A stretch of DNA of 10,417 nt from Candidatus Methanocomedens sp. (GTDB taxonomy: Archaea > Halobacteriota > Methanosarcinia > Methanosarcinales > Methanocomedenaceae), in NCBI GenBank assembly GCA_009649835.1, contig PYCK01000218.1, positions 1-10,417 on the forward strand. Direction: 5' to 3'. Positions within the stretch are counted from its first letter, which is position 1; each line of letters begins with the position of its first letter. Below are positions 1 through 6,562 of the stretch, one piece after another. The notes below the pieces were generated by a model. That model was not told the origin of the DNA. It saw only the letters and a list, made by a program, of their open reading frames with translations, and made no database searches. The position numbers were made by a program, and so were the translations under genes.

Positions 1-3
1 CTT

Positions 4-1005
4 CTACTGCACTGACCTGATATATTCCACAATTGCTTTTGTCATATCATTTGTGGATGCCGAACCGCCCAGGTCGACAGTCCTTAAGCCCTTTTGAAGT
101 ACATTATCAACTGCTGATTGTACCAGTCCGGCTTTTTCAAATTCCCCTGCCCATTCCAGCATCATTTTTGCACTCAGGATAGCTGCCAGTGGATTGGCTA
201 TGCCCTTGCCTGCAATGTCGGGTGCCGAGCCATGTACAGGCTCAAACAGGGCATACTTATCACCAATATTTGCACTGGGGCACAGGCCGAGACTACCCAC
301 CAGTGCCGCGCAAAGATCACTGAGTATATCCCCGAACAGGTTGGTGGTTACTATCACGTCATATCTTTCAGGGTTAAGGACCAGGCTGTAAGCCATGGCA
401 TCCACCAGCATCTCATTATAGCGTACTCCGTTCTCATTGGCCACTTCGATACAAAGCTCCCTGAAAAAGCCGCATGACTTCAGTACATTGGCCTTGTGGA
501 CGATGGTTATACTATTCCCTCTCCCCTTTGCCAGCTTGCATGCAGTCTTTGCAATACGAAGGCATCCCTTCCTGGTCACCACACGAGTACTGCAGGCCCT
601 GTTCTGGTTCACATCTTCTATGCCTGCGTAAAGTCCTTCGGTATTCTCCCTTACAATAATGATATCAAATGGTTTTGCGGGCTTGTAGGGAATATCCATT
701 GTAATACCCAACGGCCTGAACGGCCTGATATTTGCATACAGGTCAAGTTCCTGCCTGATACGCAGCAGGACACTCTGGTAATTGGGGTCATTTGGTGTGG
801 TAATGGCCCCGAACAGGATGCAGTCGCAGCTGCGCATTAATTCCAGGTCAGCATCATCCATTGCCAGGCCGGTGCGCTCCCATTTATCATATCCGACCTC
901 TACAGGCACGGGTTCAAAATCCAGGTTCACAGCGTTCAATACATCGACAGCAGCAGGAATTACTTCCTTTCCTATACCGTCGCCCTCAATCACTGCTACT
1001 TTCAT
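4..1005 (-). CDS. aksF: Homoisocitrate / 3-isopropylmalate dehydrogenase family (AksF/LeuB)
   Basis: A 333-residue NAD(P)-dependent beta-decarboxylating dehydrogenase, full length for the family. Visible landmarks are the N-terminal EGDGIGKEV (7-15), the YANIRP substrate and cofactor segment (90-95), VRENTEGLYAG (118-128), a catalytic lysine in HKANVL (K171), D202, the metal-binding TTNLFGDILSD (220-230, D226 and D230) and the nucleotide-binding GSAPDIAGKGIANP (259-272). The family oxidises and decarboxylates isopropylmalate, isocitrate or homologues. The sequence resembles, from memory, the methanogen AksF protein, and the operon begins with a homoaconitase-type small subunit. I therefore favour homoisocitrate dehydrogenase in 2-oxosuberate and coenzyme B synthesis, although LeuB activity or dual use cannot be excluded. 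ATG at 1005 is preceded by GAGGA five bases upstream. The gene start overlaps the end of the upstream gene by 20 bases, indicating translational coupling. Confidence 0.85.
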   Translation of the reverse strand: MKVAVIEGDGIGKEVIPAAVDVLNAVNLDFEPVPVEVGYDKWERTGLAMDDADLELMRSCDCILFGAITTPNDPNYQSVLLRIRQELDLYANIRPFRPLGITMDIPYKPAKPFDIIIVRENTEGLYAGIEDVNQNRACSTRVVTRKGCLRIAKTACKLAKGRGNSITIVHKANVLKSCGFFRELCIEVANENGVRYNEMLVDAMAYSLVLNPERYDVIVTTNLFGDILSDLCAALVGSLGLCPSANIGDKYALFEPVHGSAPDIAGKGIANPLAAILSAKMMLEWAGEFEKAGLVQSAVDNVLQKGLRTVDLGGSASTNDMTKAIVEYIRSVQ

Positions 1006-1861
1006 TGAAGTCCTCGTCCAGTCTGCTTACCAGCAGCCGTATAGCATCCACAATATCATATTCTGATGCCCCCCAGTGGACTACCACACCATCATGGCCG
1101 TTGATGTTGATAAGTCCGGTTTTCTTTGTCTGGCAGCATCTTGTAATAAAAGGTTTTGAAGGTTTGACAAATTCAGTCCTCAGCGGACACATGTTGATCT
1201 GTTTGTATGTATAATCAGGGAACCGCAGTTCAAATAGCTCTTTGGATATATCGCAGCCCACCAATAACGAACCGTCTTCAATATCATCGTCGGAGTCAAG
1301 GTACTTGCCGTTTAATTCAGATGCATTACAGGGGTACACTATTTTATCCCCTTCGAACTGCCGTATATCAATGAATGTTCTTTCAAAGACAATATTCAAT
1401 TCACCCAGGATGCCACTATCTACAAGACGCTGGATGGCAAATGACAACCATGGGGGTTCGGGCGGGATGAGATCGATGATCTCGATCTTTATTACATCCA
1501 GCATCGTGGGTTTGTGTACAAAAGTTATGTGTTTGTCCCTGCCTGTGAAGATCACTGTGTTCACCGGACCTTTGCAATCCTCAATTGCCAGCAATATCAA
1601 TTTGGTCCTGTTATGGGCATCATGTTCTGTCTTGTGTAGTATTACCTCTTCACCTTCTGCAATAATCTCCAGTGTTATGGGTCTTGTAAGCAGGGTGTCT
1701 GTCGGTTCGGTTTCTACCTTTATTATCTTGATATTCCCGCCAGGTAGATAAGCGATCATGTATTTTGTTGCAAAATAGATTGGAGCCTTTTTTTTCAATT
1801 TCTCGATGGGGTCCTCATATGAGATGCCTACCACCTTGTAATCTTCCGGAAATACCATCAT
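986..1861 (-). CDS. Conserved-looking protein of unknown function between hacB and aksF
   Basis: A 291-residue soluble protein that I do not recognise. It has no signal peptide or membrane segment. The N-terminal half is rich in alternating beta-type residues, for example VILHKTEH near 73-80 and IIDLIPPEPPW at 128-138. Cysteines lie at 96, 178, 203, 225 and a CC pair at 242-243, so the C-terminal part could bind a metal or cluster, but no classic motif is present. The C-terminus is acidic (DEDFNESSSD). Translation probably starts at the double ATG at 1861/1858, with GGGTGG nine bases upstream. It begins 15 bases after the hacB stop and overlaps aksF by 20 bases, so it should be co-expressed with both enzymes. 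A role tied to 2-oxoacid elongation or coenzyme B is an inference from position only. An A8 run near codons 21-25 (KLKKKAP) could be prone to slippage or sequencing error, but the frame is intact here. Confidence 0.8.
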   Translation of the reverse strand: MMVFPEDYKVVGISYEDPIEKLKKKAPIYFATKYMIAYLPGGNIKIIKVETEPTDTLLTRPITLEIIAEGEEVILHKTEHDAHNRTKLILLAIEDCKGPVNTVIFTGRDKHITFVHKPTMLDVIKIEIIDLIPPEPPWLSFAIQRLVDSGILGELNIVFERTFIDIRQFEGDKIVYPCNASELNGKYLDSDDDIEDGSLLVGCDISKELFELRFPDYTYKQINMCPLRTEFVKPSKPFITRCCQTKKTGLININGHDGVVVHWGASEYDIVDAIRLLVSRLDEDFNESSSD

Positions 1862-1876
1862 TGTACTATTCCACCC

Positions 1877-2362
1877 TCAATTCTTTGCCTGTTTTTTCCT
1901 GTGCGCGACAAGGCCGCCGTCAGATAGTATCTCTTGCAGGAAATCTGGAAGTTTTGTGCCTTGATAGTCCTTTCCATTGCAATGTACCCTGCCCTGTCCC
2001 AGATCGACGGTGCAAATATCACCCTGTTCGCACCTGACATCTGCCTCGATGATCGGGAGACCCACATTGATGGCATTGCGGAAAAATATCCTGGCAAACG
2101 ACCTGGCCACTACACATGATATGCCGGCATATTTCAAAGCCAGGGGAGCCTGTTCCCGCGAGGAACCACACCCGAAATTCTCACCCGCAACTATGATGTC
2201 ACCGGGACTTACTTTTTTTGAAAAATCAGGGTCAATGCCTTCCATGGCATGTTCTGCGAATACCTTCATATCTGTGGTGCGAAGGTATTTCCCTGGGATT
2301 ATCACATCAGTATCGATGTGGTCGGCAAATTTCCATACTTTGCCGGAAATATTCGGGTTCAT
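1877..2362 (-). CDS. hacB: Homoaconitase / 3-isopropylmalate dehydratase small subunit
   Basis: A 161-residue swivel-domain subunit of the aconitase-like hydro-lyases, which pairs with a separate iron-sulfur large subunit not in this window. It shows GKVWKF near the N-terminus, DTDVIIPGKYLRT (17-29) and FGCGSSREQAP (63-73), both diagnostic of the family, then SFARIFFRNAINVGLPI. From knowledge of the methanogen enzymes, YLRT (26-29) in the loop over the active site marks the homoaconitase type, while leucine-only enzymes carry YLVY or YLVM. The frame is open back to an ATG at 2389, but the TATA box at 2394-2406 would place transcription start near 2375, inside that extension. I therefore choose ATG 2362, which has GTGAT three bases upstream and gives the family-typical N-terminus. 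It is the first gene of the three-gene operon. Confidence 0.85.
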   Translation of the reverse strand: MNPNISGKVWKFADHIDTDVIIPGKYLRTTDMKVFAEHAMEGIDPDFSKKVSPGDIIVAGENFGCGSSREQAPLALKYAGISCVVARSFARIFFRNAINVGLPIIEADVRCEQGDICTVDLGQGRVHCNGKDYQGTKLPDFLQEILSDGGLVAHRKKQAKN

Positions 2363-2393
2363 TGAATCACTGATGCCGATATTATACATACAG

Positions 2394-2406
2394 TATATAT
2401 ATTTTT
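2394..2406 (-). promoter_or_regulatory. TATA box of the hacB operon
   Basis: Read on the minus strand this is an AT run AAAAATATATATA, a strong match to an archaeal TATA box. Its centre near 2400 predicts transcription start near 2375, giving a leader of about 13 bases that contains the GTGAT Shine-Dalgarno element of hacB. It also argues against the longer ATG at 2389. The spacer 2390-2481 holds nothing else that I can recognise. Confidence 0.55.
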
Positions 2407-2481
2407 GTACTTGTCTGTGCCCTGGAGGTAATTAGATGCATAATGTATTTTCGTAATACATGCCCCTTAACCACTTCGTCC

Positions 2482-2901
2482 TCATTTACCTGTCACCTGG
2501 ACTACCAGTTTCCTTGAACGTGATCTGTTATCCAGATCAATGAATATGATCTGCTGCCATGTTCCCAGTGTCATCTTCCCGTCCACGAAAGGCACGGTGA
2601 GGCTGGGGCCCATCAGTGATGCCCTTACGTGAGAGTGGCCGTTGCCGTCCCCCCATTTGAGGTTATGCGCATATTCCAGTCCCTTGGGCGCGATCCTCTC
2701 AAGTGCGTCCTGCAGGTCACTTACAAGACCTGGTTCATATTCAATGGTGGTCAGCGCACCAGTGGCGCCCGGCACGAATATCAATACTGAACCATTATTC
2801 AGCCCTGAATGGCTGATCTTCTGCTGCACCTGGCTTGTGATGTCGATGATATCTGAATGGCCCTTGGTATCGAATGTTATATATCCTGTAATGATTTCCA
2901 T
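2482..2901 (-). CDS. UPF0047 / YjbQ family protein
   Basis: A 139-residue protein of the small UPF0047 (YjbQ) family, full length. It shows FVPGATGALTTIEYEPGL (42-59), GDGNGHSHVRA (84-94) with the conserved histidines, then SLTVPFVDGKMTLGTWQQ (100-117) and the terminal IDLDNRSRSR. E. coli YjbQ has a weak thiamine-phosphate synthase activity, and the family is often named secondary thiamine-phosphate synthase, but the physiological role is unsettled. ATG 2901 has GTGAT four bases upstream and gives the family N-terminus (MEIITGYI). The frame extends to an ATG at 2958, which would translate through the likely promoter at 2935-2942 and is rejected. It diverges from the radical SAM gene. Confidence 0.88.
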   Translation of the reverse strand: MEIITGYITFDTKGHSDIIDITSQVQQKISHSGLNNGSVLIFVPGATGALTTIEYEPGLVSDLQDALERIAPKGLEYAHNLKWGDGNGHSHVRASLMGPSLTVPFVDGKMTLGTWQQIIFIDLDNRSRSRKLVVQVTGK

Positions 2902-2934
2902 GACAATCACTGTGAAATATATAGATTGTACGCC

Positions 2935-2942
2935 TATATAAA
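2935..2942. promoter_or_regulatory. Shared TATA element between UPF0047 and the radical SAM gene
   Basis: TATATAAA reads as TTTATATA on the minus strand, so a TATA box is present in either direction. For the minus gene the predicted transcription start is near 2913, leaving a short leader with GTGAT. For the plus gene it is near 2963, ten bases before GGAGGT at 2973-2978. Whether one element serves both genes is inference. Confidence 0.4.
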
Positions 2943-2972
2943 TATCACAAATATTCACAACACGTTAAATTT

Positions 2973-2978
2973 GGAGGT
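2973..2978 (+). promoter_or_regulatory. Strong ribosome binding site with no ATG/GTG/TTG at the right distance
   Basis: GGAGGT is a near-perfect archaeal Shine-Dalgarno sequence. The only ATG in the radical SAM frame is at 3011, 32 bases away. An in-frame ATT at 2987 lies at the ideal 8-base spacing and an in-frame CTG at 2981 only 2 bases away. The frame is closed by TAA at 2966. This element therefore questions the annotated start of the next gene. Confidence 0.6.
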
Positions 2979-3010
2979 ACCTGACCATTGACACTTCGAC
3001 CATAAACACA

Positions 3011-4675
3011 ATGATCATCGACGGATACGTAGACGAGCCCGCATGTTTAGGCGTCCCCCCTTACATTTCACCCTACCCGAGATACATTGCCGGCGCCATG
3101 ATCGACCAGGGCATCCCCCAGGCACATATCCATTACATAACCATAGACCAGATACGCAAAGGCCAGGGCCATGACATCCTACAGGCCGCCGGATTAATAG
3201 TCATTATCGCAGGCATGACCGTGCCTGGAAAGTACCTGCGGGGAACCCCCATCAACCTATCAGAGATAGGCGATATAACCAGGGCGGCAGCCGGCACTCC
3301 CGTCATACTTGGCGGCCCGATCAGGCTGGGATACGCTATCCAGGGCGGCATGGCCGCCTCAGGGTTCGACATTACCGGGCTGACCCTGGCACAGTCAGAT
3401 ATCGAGGCTTTCGTCTATGACATGCTCGCTGCGGGTAGGGGATTGAAGGACCCGTACTCAGTAGACCACAGGGAGCGCACCACACAGGAGATCGCCAGGT
3501 GGGGGGTCAAAGGTGCGTTCATGATCGGGCAGCATCCGGACTACCCTCATGTTATGTGTGAACTCGAGACCTACAGGGGATGCGCCCGGCCTGACCACTG
3601 CTCCTTTTGCACCGAACCCTTCTATGGTGAACCTGATTTCAGGGAGGTTAAGGATGTAGTATCCGAGGTTGGGGCGCTGTATCATCATGGAGCCAGGTAT
3701 TTCAGGATAGGCAGGCAGCCTGACCTGTTCTCCTATCATGCAAGGGACAGGGGCGGGGAACTGCCGGTACCAGACCCTGGGTCAATCGAACTGCTGTACA
3801 GGGGTATTCGTAATGCTGCGCCGGGATTGAAAGTCCTGCATATGGACAATGCAAATCCCGGTACCATTGCCGCCTATCCTGTGGAATCAGAACAGATCGC
3901 CCGGATTATCGTGAAATACCACACATCCGGGGATGTGGCGGCCATGGGTATGGAATCTGCCGACCCTGCTGTGGTCAGGGCAAACTGCCTGAAGGCCATG
4001 CCCGGGGATGTGCTGGAAGCAATCAAGCTGGTCAACCGGGTGGGGGACAGGCGTGGTGATAACGGCCTGCCCGAACTACTGCCGGGCCTGAATATCATCC
4101 ATGGATTAAAGGGTGAGACCAAAGAGACCTTCGACCATAACTTCCGGTTCCTCAAGATGCTGCTGGATAGCGGTCTTATGGTCAGGAGGATCAATATCAG
4201 GCAGGTCATGGCATTTCCCGGCACTTCCATGTGGCAGGATGAAGGGGCAGGCAAATATCATGACCTGTTTATGAGATTCAAGGACAAGGTCCGCAAGGAG
4301 ATAGACCTGCCCAATTTAAAGCGGTTAGTACCTGTTGGAACGGTGCTTAAGGGAGTGATGTGCGAGGTGCATGACGGCATCACCTTTGGCAGGCAGATGG
4401 CATCATATCCCCTGCTGGTGGGTATACCAGACAGGCTGCCCCTCGGACAGTTCATGGATGTTACAGTTACCGGGCACGGTCACCGGTCAATAACCGCAAT
4501 ACCGTATCCACTTGACATCAACAGTGCCGGGACCAAGCTCATAAGCCAGCTTCCGGGTGTGGGGAAAAAACGTACCAAGAATATTATCAGTGGAAGACCT
4601 TACAGGGATGAGGACGATCTTGCCGGGAAGCTGGGAGATGTAGAAGGAATTCTGCCGTTTATTAAAATAGAATGA
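3011..4675 (+). CDS. Radical SAM protein with N-terminal binding-like domain and C-terminal helix-hairpin-helix
   Basis: A 554-residue protein. Residues 1-150 look like an alpha/beta binding domain (GLIVIIAGM at 61-69, VILGGPIRLG at 98-107) and carry a single cysteine. The radical SAM core begins near 175, with cluster cysteines at 191, 197 and 200 (GCARPDHCSFC), a CX5CX2C spacing rather than CX3CX2C, followed by MGMESADPAV (312-321) and NIIHGLKGET (361-370). A compact beta segment near 438-500 resembles a TRAM-like RNA-binding domain, and residues 503-554 (SAGTKLISQLPGVGKKRTKN) are a helix-hairpin-helix with a ComEA-like repeat. The order recalls methylthiotransferases, but the extra N-terminal cluster cysteines of those enzymes are absent. 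Similar archaeal proteins exist, and I know of no established substrate. The ATG start is uncertain: translation may begin at a near-cognate codon near 2987. The gene converges on GGGP synthase with a 6-base gap. Confidence 0.85.
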   Translation: MIIDGYVDEPACLGVPPYISPYPRYIAGAMIDQGIPQAHIHYITIDQIRKGQGHDILQAAGLIVIIAGMTVPGKYLRGTPINLSEIGDITRAAAGTPVILGGPIRLGYAIQGGMAASGFDITGLTLAQSDIEAFVYDMLAAGRGLKDPYSVDHRERTTQEIARWGVKGAFMIGQHPDYPHVMCELETYRGCARPDHCSFCTEPFYGEPDFREVKDVVSEVGALYHHGARYFRIGRQPDLFSYHARDRGGELPVPDPGSIELLYRGIRNAAPGLKVLHMDNANPGTIAAYPVESEQIARIIVKYHTSGDVAAMGMESADPAVVRANCLKAMPGDVLEAIKLVNRVGDRRGDNGLPELLPGLNIIHGLKGETKETFDHNFRFLKMLLDSGLMVRRINIRQVMAFPGTSMWQDEGAGKYHDLFMRFKDKVRKEIDLPNLKRLVPVGTVLKGVMCEVHDGITFGRQMASYPLLVGIPDRLPLGQFMDVTVTGHGHRSITAIPYPLDINSAGTKLISQLPGVGKKRTKNIISGRPYRDEDDLAGKLGDVEGILPFIKIE

Positions 4676-4681
4676 TAATTA

Positions 4682-5428
4682 TTACTGCTTTATTGCACCT
4701 ACAAGTTCGCTGATCTTGGATTTTATATCGCTGACCTGTTCCACGATTGTGCCGGTCACAATCATGTCCGCACCTGCTTTGACGAGCCTGGCTGCAACCT
4801 CTCCGGTACGAATGCCGCCGCCTACAATTACTTTTGTTTCTTCACCCACGGATTGCTTTACAGCACCCACCATGGCGGCCGGGATAGGGCTATCAGCACC
4901 TGAACCTGCCTCCAGGTAGATATAGTGCATGCCCATGTATTTGCCTGCCAGTGCATAGGCCACAGCCAGTGCAGGCTTTTTTTGGGGTATCAGCCGTGCA
5001 TCCCCTACCCAGCCTACTGTACCGCCGGGCTCTATTATTATGTATGCCATTGAGATGACTTCGACACCGTATTTTTTCACAAGGGGTGCCCCCAATGCCT
5101 GGTTGGTTGTGATATAATTTACATCCCTGGAGTTTAGCAGGCTCATAAAAAAGATCGCATCTGCATGTACACTGACCCCGCCTGCACTGGCAGGGAACAG
5201 TATGGTGGGCAGGTCTGTGTGCTCTTTGATAGCTTTTAAGGTCTTATCCAGGACAGTACCGCCTGCACCTGTGGAACCTCCTACCATGATGGCATCAGTA
5301 CCTCCTTCTGCGGCCTGTGCTGCCATGCTGCCTGCTATGTCAGGTGATTGGCTGTCAGGGTCTATCAGGGTCAGGTGTACTGCACCCTGGGTCTTCACGA
5401 CATTATTGAGCTGTGCTTCGACGCTCAT
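4682..5428 (-). CDS. Geranylgeranylglyceryl phosphate synthase (GGGPS)
   Basis: A 248-residue TIM-barrel prenyltransferase that joins geranylgeranyl diphosphate to glycerol-1-phosphate, the first ether bond of archaeal membrane lipids. Key segments are HLTLIDPD (18-25), MVGGSTGAGG (48-57), LFPASAGGVS (77-86), the YLEAGSGA phosphate-binding stretch (171-178), VGGGIRTGE (202-210) and IVTGTIVE (223-230). Length and motifs match the large archaeal GGGPS group. The frame is open 38 codons further upstream to 5542, but that stretch is the L40E gene read in another frame. ATG 5428 gives the family N-terminus (MSVEAQLNNV) and lies 11 bases after the L40E stop. There is no good Shine-Dalgarno sequence, so coupling to L40E translation is likely. 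Confidence 0.92.
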   Translation of the reverse strand: MSVEAQLNNVVKTQGAVHLTLIDPDSQSPDIAGSMAAQAAEGGTDAIMVGGSTGAGGTVLDKTLKAIKEHTDLPTILFPASAGGVSVHADAIFFMSLLNSRDVNYITTNQALGAPLVKKYGVEVISMAYIIIEPGGTVGWVGDARLIPQKKPALAVAYALAGKYMGMHYIYLEAGSGADSPIPAAMVGAVKQSVGEETKVIVGGGIRTGEVAARLVKAGADMIVTGTIVEQVSDIKSKISELVGAIKQ

Positions 5429-5439
5429 ATTAACCGGGA

Positions 5440-5589
5440 TCAAATGCTTCTGCTTTCTTTGGATTTCATTCGTAACTGTTTGGAATTGCATTTCCTGCAC
5501 CTGGTGGACTTGACCGGGTTGCGGGCATTGCAGCTCATGCATATCTTCATGTGCAGTATATGTTTTTCAGCTTCTGGGAATCGTGCCAT
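5440..5589 (-). CDS. rpl40e: Large-subunit ribosomal protein L40E
   Basis: A 49-residue basic zinc-ribbon protein that is easy to miss because of its size. It begins MARFPEAEKH and carries four cysteines as CMSC (17-20) and CRKC (31-34), a CX2C-X10-CX2C finger, followed by a lysine- and arginine-rich tail (RMKSKESRSI). This matches archaeal L40E, the counterpart of the ribosomal part of the eukaryotic ubiquitin-L40 fusion. ATG 5589 has AAGGAG nine bases upstream (5599-5604), the best ribosome binding site in this block, and the frame ends in TGA at 5440-5442. It is the first gene of a two-gene unit with GGGP synthase. It overlaps out of frame the spurious N-terminal extension of that enzyme. 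Confidence 0.93.
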   Translation of the reverse strand: MARFPEAEKHILHMKICMSCNARNPVKSTRCRKCNSKQLRMKSKESRSI

Positions 5590-5604
5590 TAATGTTTTCT
5601 CCTT

Positions 5605-5779
5605 GAATTAATAATTTTGAAATCTATTTTGATTAATTAGATGTCTTACAATTTAATTAGTTTGAATGTATTAATCTGATAGGGGCATAGAAAGGTGATA
5701 ATTGCTTTTAATGGTTTCGATGCGATACTTTGAAATAAAGAAAAGTGTATCTATACCACCCATATTATACAATCCATAT
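5605..5779. other. AT-rich spacer between L40E and tRNA-Leu
   Basis: This stretch contains the divergent start regions of the L40E operon (minus) and the tRNA (plus). TTAATTAG occurs twice, near 5633-5640 and 5654-5661. A TATA-like sequence (GTATCTATA, 5746-5754) lies about 30 bases before the tRNA and is a plausible tRNA promoter. I could not pick out a convincing TATA box for L40E. An AGGTGAT followed by a short frame near 5690 reads straight into the tRNA and is not a gene. Confidence 0.4.
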
Positions 5780-5864
5780 GCGGGGATAGCCAAGCTAGGC
5801 CAAAGGCGCAGGACTTAAGATCCTGTTACGAAGGTATTCGTGGGTTCGAATCCCACTCCCCGCA
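5780..5864 (+). tRNA. tRNA-Leu (anticodon UAA)
   Basis: An 85-base class II tRNA. The acceptor stem GCGGGGA (5780-5786) pairs with TCCCCGC (5857-5863), with discriminator A5864 and no encoded CCA. The anticodon stem CAGGA/TCCTG (5809-5813/5821-5825) closes the seven-base loop CTTAAGA with anticodon TAA at 5816-5818, which reads UUA. A long variable arm (about 5826-5839, GAA/TTC stem) identifies it as leucine type together with the anticodon. The T arm is GTGGG-TTCGAAT-CCCAC (5840-5856). The anticodon loop is uninterrupted, so there is no intron at the usual site. Confidence 0.96.
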
Positions 5865-5957
5865 CTACTTACTCATCTATCTGGTCATTTATGTCCTCAG
5901 ACGCAGCCATATACTGCTCATCCACCTGATGCGGCACCCAATTCCGGTAAAAAGATA

Positions 5958-5966
5958 GATTTATCA
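5958..5966 (+). promoter_or_regulatory. TATA-like element of guaAa
   Basis: GATTTATCA, preceded by an A-rich stretch (TAAAAAGATA), lies about 31 bases before the guaAa ATG. The predicted transcription start is within about 4-9 bases of the ATG, and no Shine-Dalgarno sequence is present, so the message is probably leaderless or nearly so. Confidence 0.4.
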
Positions 5967-5992
5967 ATTACCCTGATAACTATGTTGCAATT

Positions 5993-6562
5993 ATGAGTGA
6001 CCTGAAAATCCTTGTAGTAAACAACTACGGCCAGTTCTGCCACCTCATCCACAGGGCCGTGCGCGACCTGGATGAAGAGAGCGGTATTATTGCCAATACC
6101 CTAAGCAATGAAGAGATACTTGCAATGGAACCTGACGGCCTTATCATCAGCGGCGGGCCAAGCATAGACCGCATAGGCCGGGCCGAAGAGATGGTGCAGG
6201 AACTTGACCTGCCCATACTTGGCATCTGCCTGGGTCACCAGTTGATAGCAAGGGCCTGCGGCGGCGAGATTGCCACAGGACACAAGGGCGGGTATGCTGC
6301 CGTCCAGGTGGAGATAATAGATGAGGATGAAATATTGAAGGGACTGGGACCCAGCACCAGTGTATGGGCGTCCCATGCAGATGAGGTCACAGGCCTGCCG
6401 CCCGACTTCGTGCAACTGGCCCGCAGTGATGTGTGTGAGATAGAGGCCATGCGGCACAAGACCAGGCCGCTGTTCGGTGTGCAGTGGCACCCTGAGGTAA
6501 GCCATACCGAAAAAGGGGATGAGCTGCTCTTGAACTTCTTCAGGGTGTGTGATGAATATTGA
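5993..6562 (+). CDS. guaAa: GMP synthase glutamine amidotransferase subunit
   Basis: A 189-residue class I glutamine amidotransferase, the stand-alone archaeal GuaAa that supplies ammonia to a separate ATP pyrophosphatase subunit (GuaAb) for XMP to GMP. It starts MSDLKILVVNNYGQFCHLIH, typical of the GMP synthase group. It contains ISGGPSIDR (52-60), the nucleophile elbow LGICLGHQL with C79 (76-84), and GVQWHPEVSH with the catalytic pair H166 and E168 (162-171). The guaAb partner is not in this window. ATG 5993 is the only sensible start, with no Shine-Dalgarno but a TATA-like element at suitable distance. The stop overlaps the TTG start of the next small gene by four bases. Confidence 0.93.
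   Translation: MSDLKILVVNNYGQFCHLIHRAVRDLDEESGIIANTLSNEEILAMEPDGLIISGGPSIDRIGRAEEMVQELDLPILGICLGHQLIARACGGEIATGHKGGYAAVQVEIIDEDEILKGLGPSTSVWASHADEVTGLPPDFVQLARSDVCEIEAMRHKTRPLFGVQWHPEVSHTEKGDELLLNFFRVCDEY

Noticed and set aside
700..735. Tandem AACGGCCTGA-like direct repeat.
   Set aside because: It is explained by the coding sequence for the RPFRPLG segment of the dehydrogenase.
118..1214. Several plus-strand frames opposite aksF and the 291-residue gene.
   Set aside because: They are antisense shadows of clear minus-strand coding sequence, with no ribosome binding sites or family features.
2283..2300. TATTTCCCT inside hacB resembling one arm of the hairpin repeat.
   Set aside because: There is no matching second arm or GTTAGTTGA tail, so it is a coding coincidence.
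2902..2958. Longer start of the UPF0047 gene at ATG 2958.
   Set aside because: It would lie upstream of the TATA element at 2935-2942, and ATG 2901 has a good GTGAT site and the family N-terminus.
5429..5542. N-terminal extension of GGGP synthase beginning MHELQCPQPG, with an AGGTG before an internal ATG at 5491.
   Set aside because: The stretch is L40E in another frame. The AGGTG is part of the L40E TRCRKC codons. The family N-terminus begins at ATG 5428.
5698..5820. Short plus-strand frame after AGGTGAT (MVSMRYFEIKKSVSIPP).
   Set aside because: It runs directly into the tRNA-Leu and ends in its anticodon loop, so it is chance.
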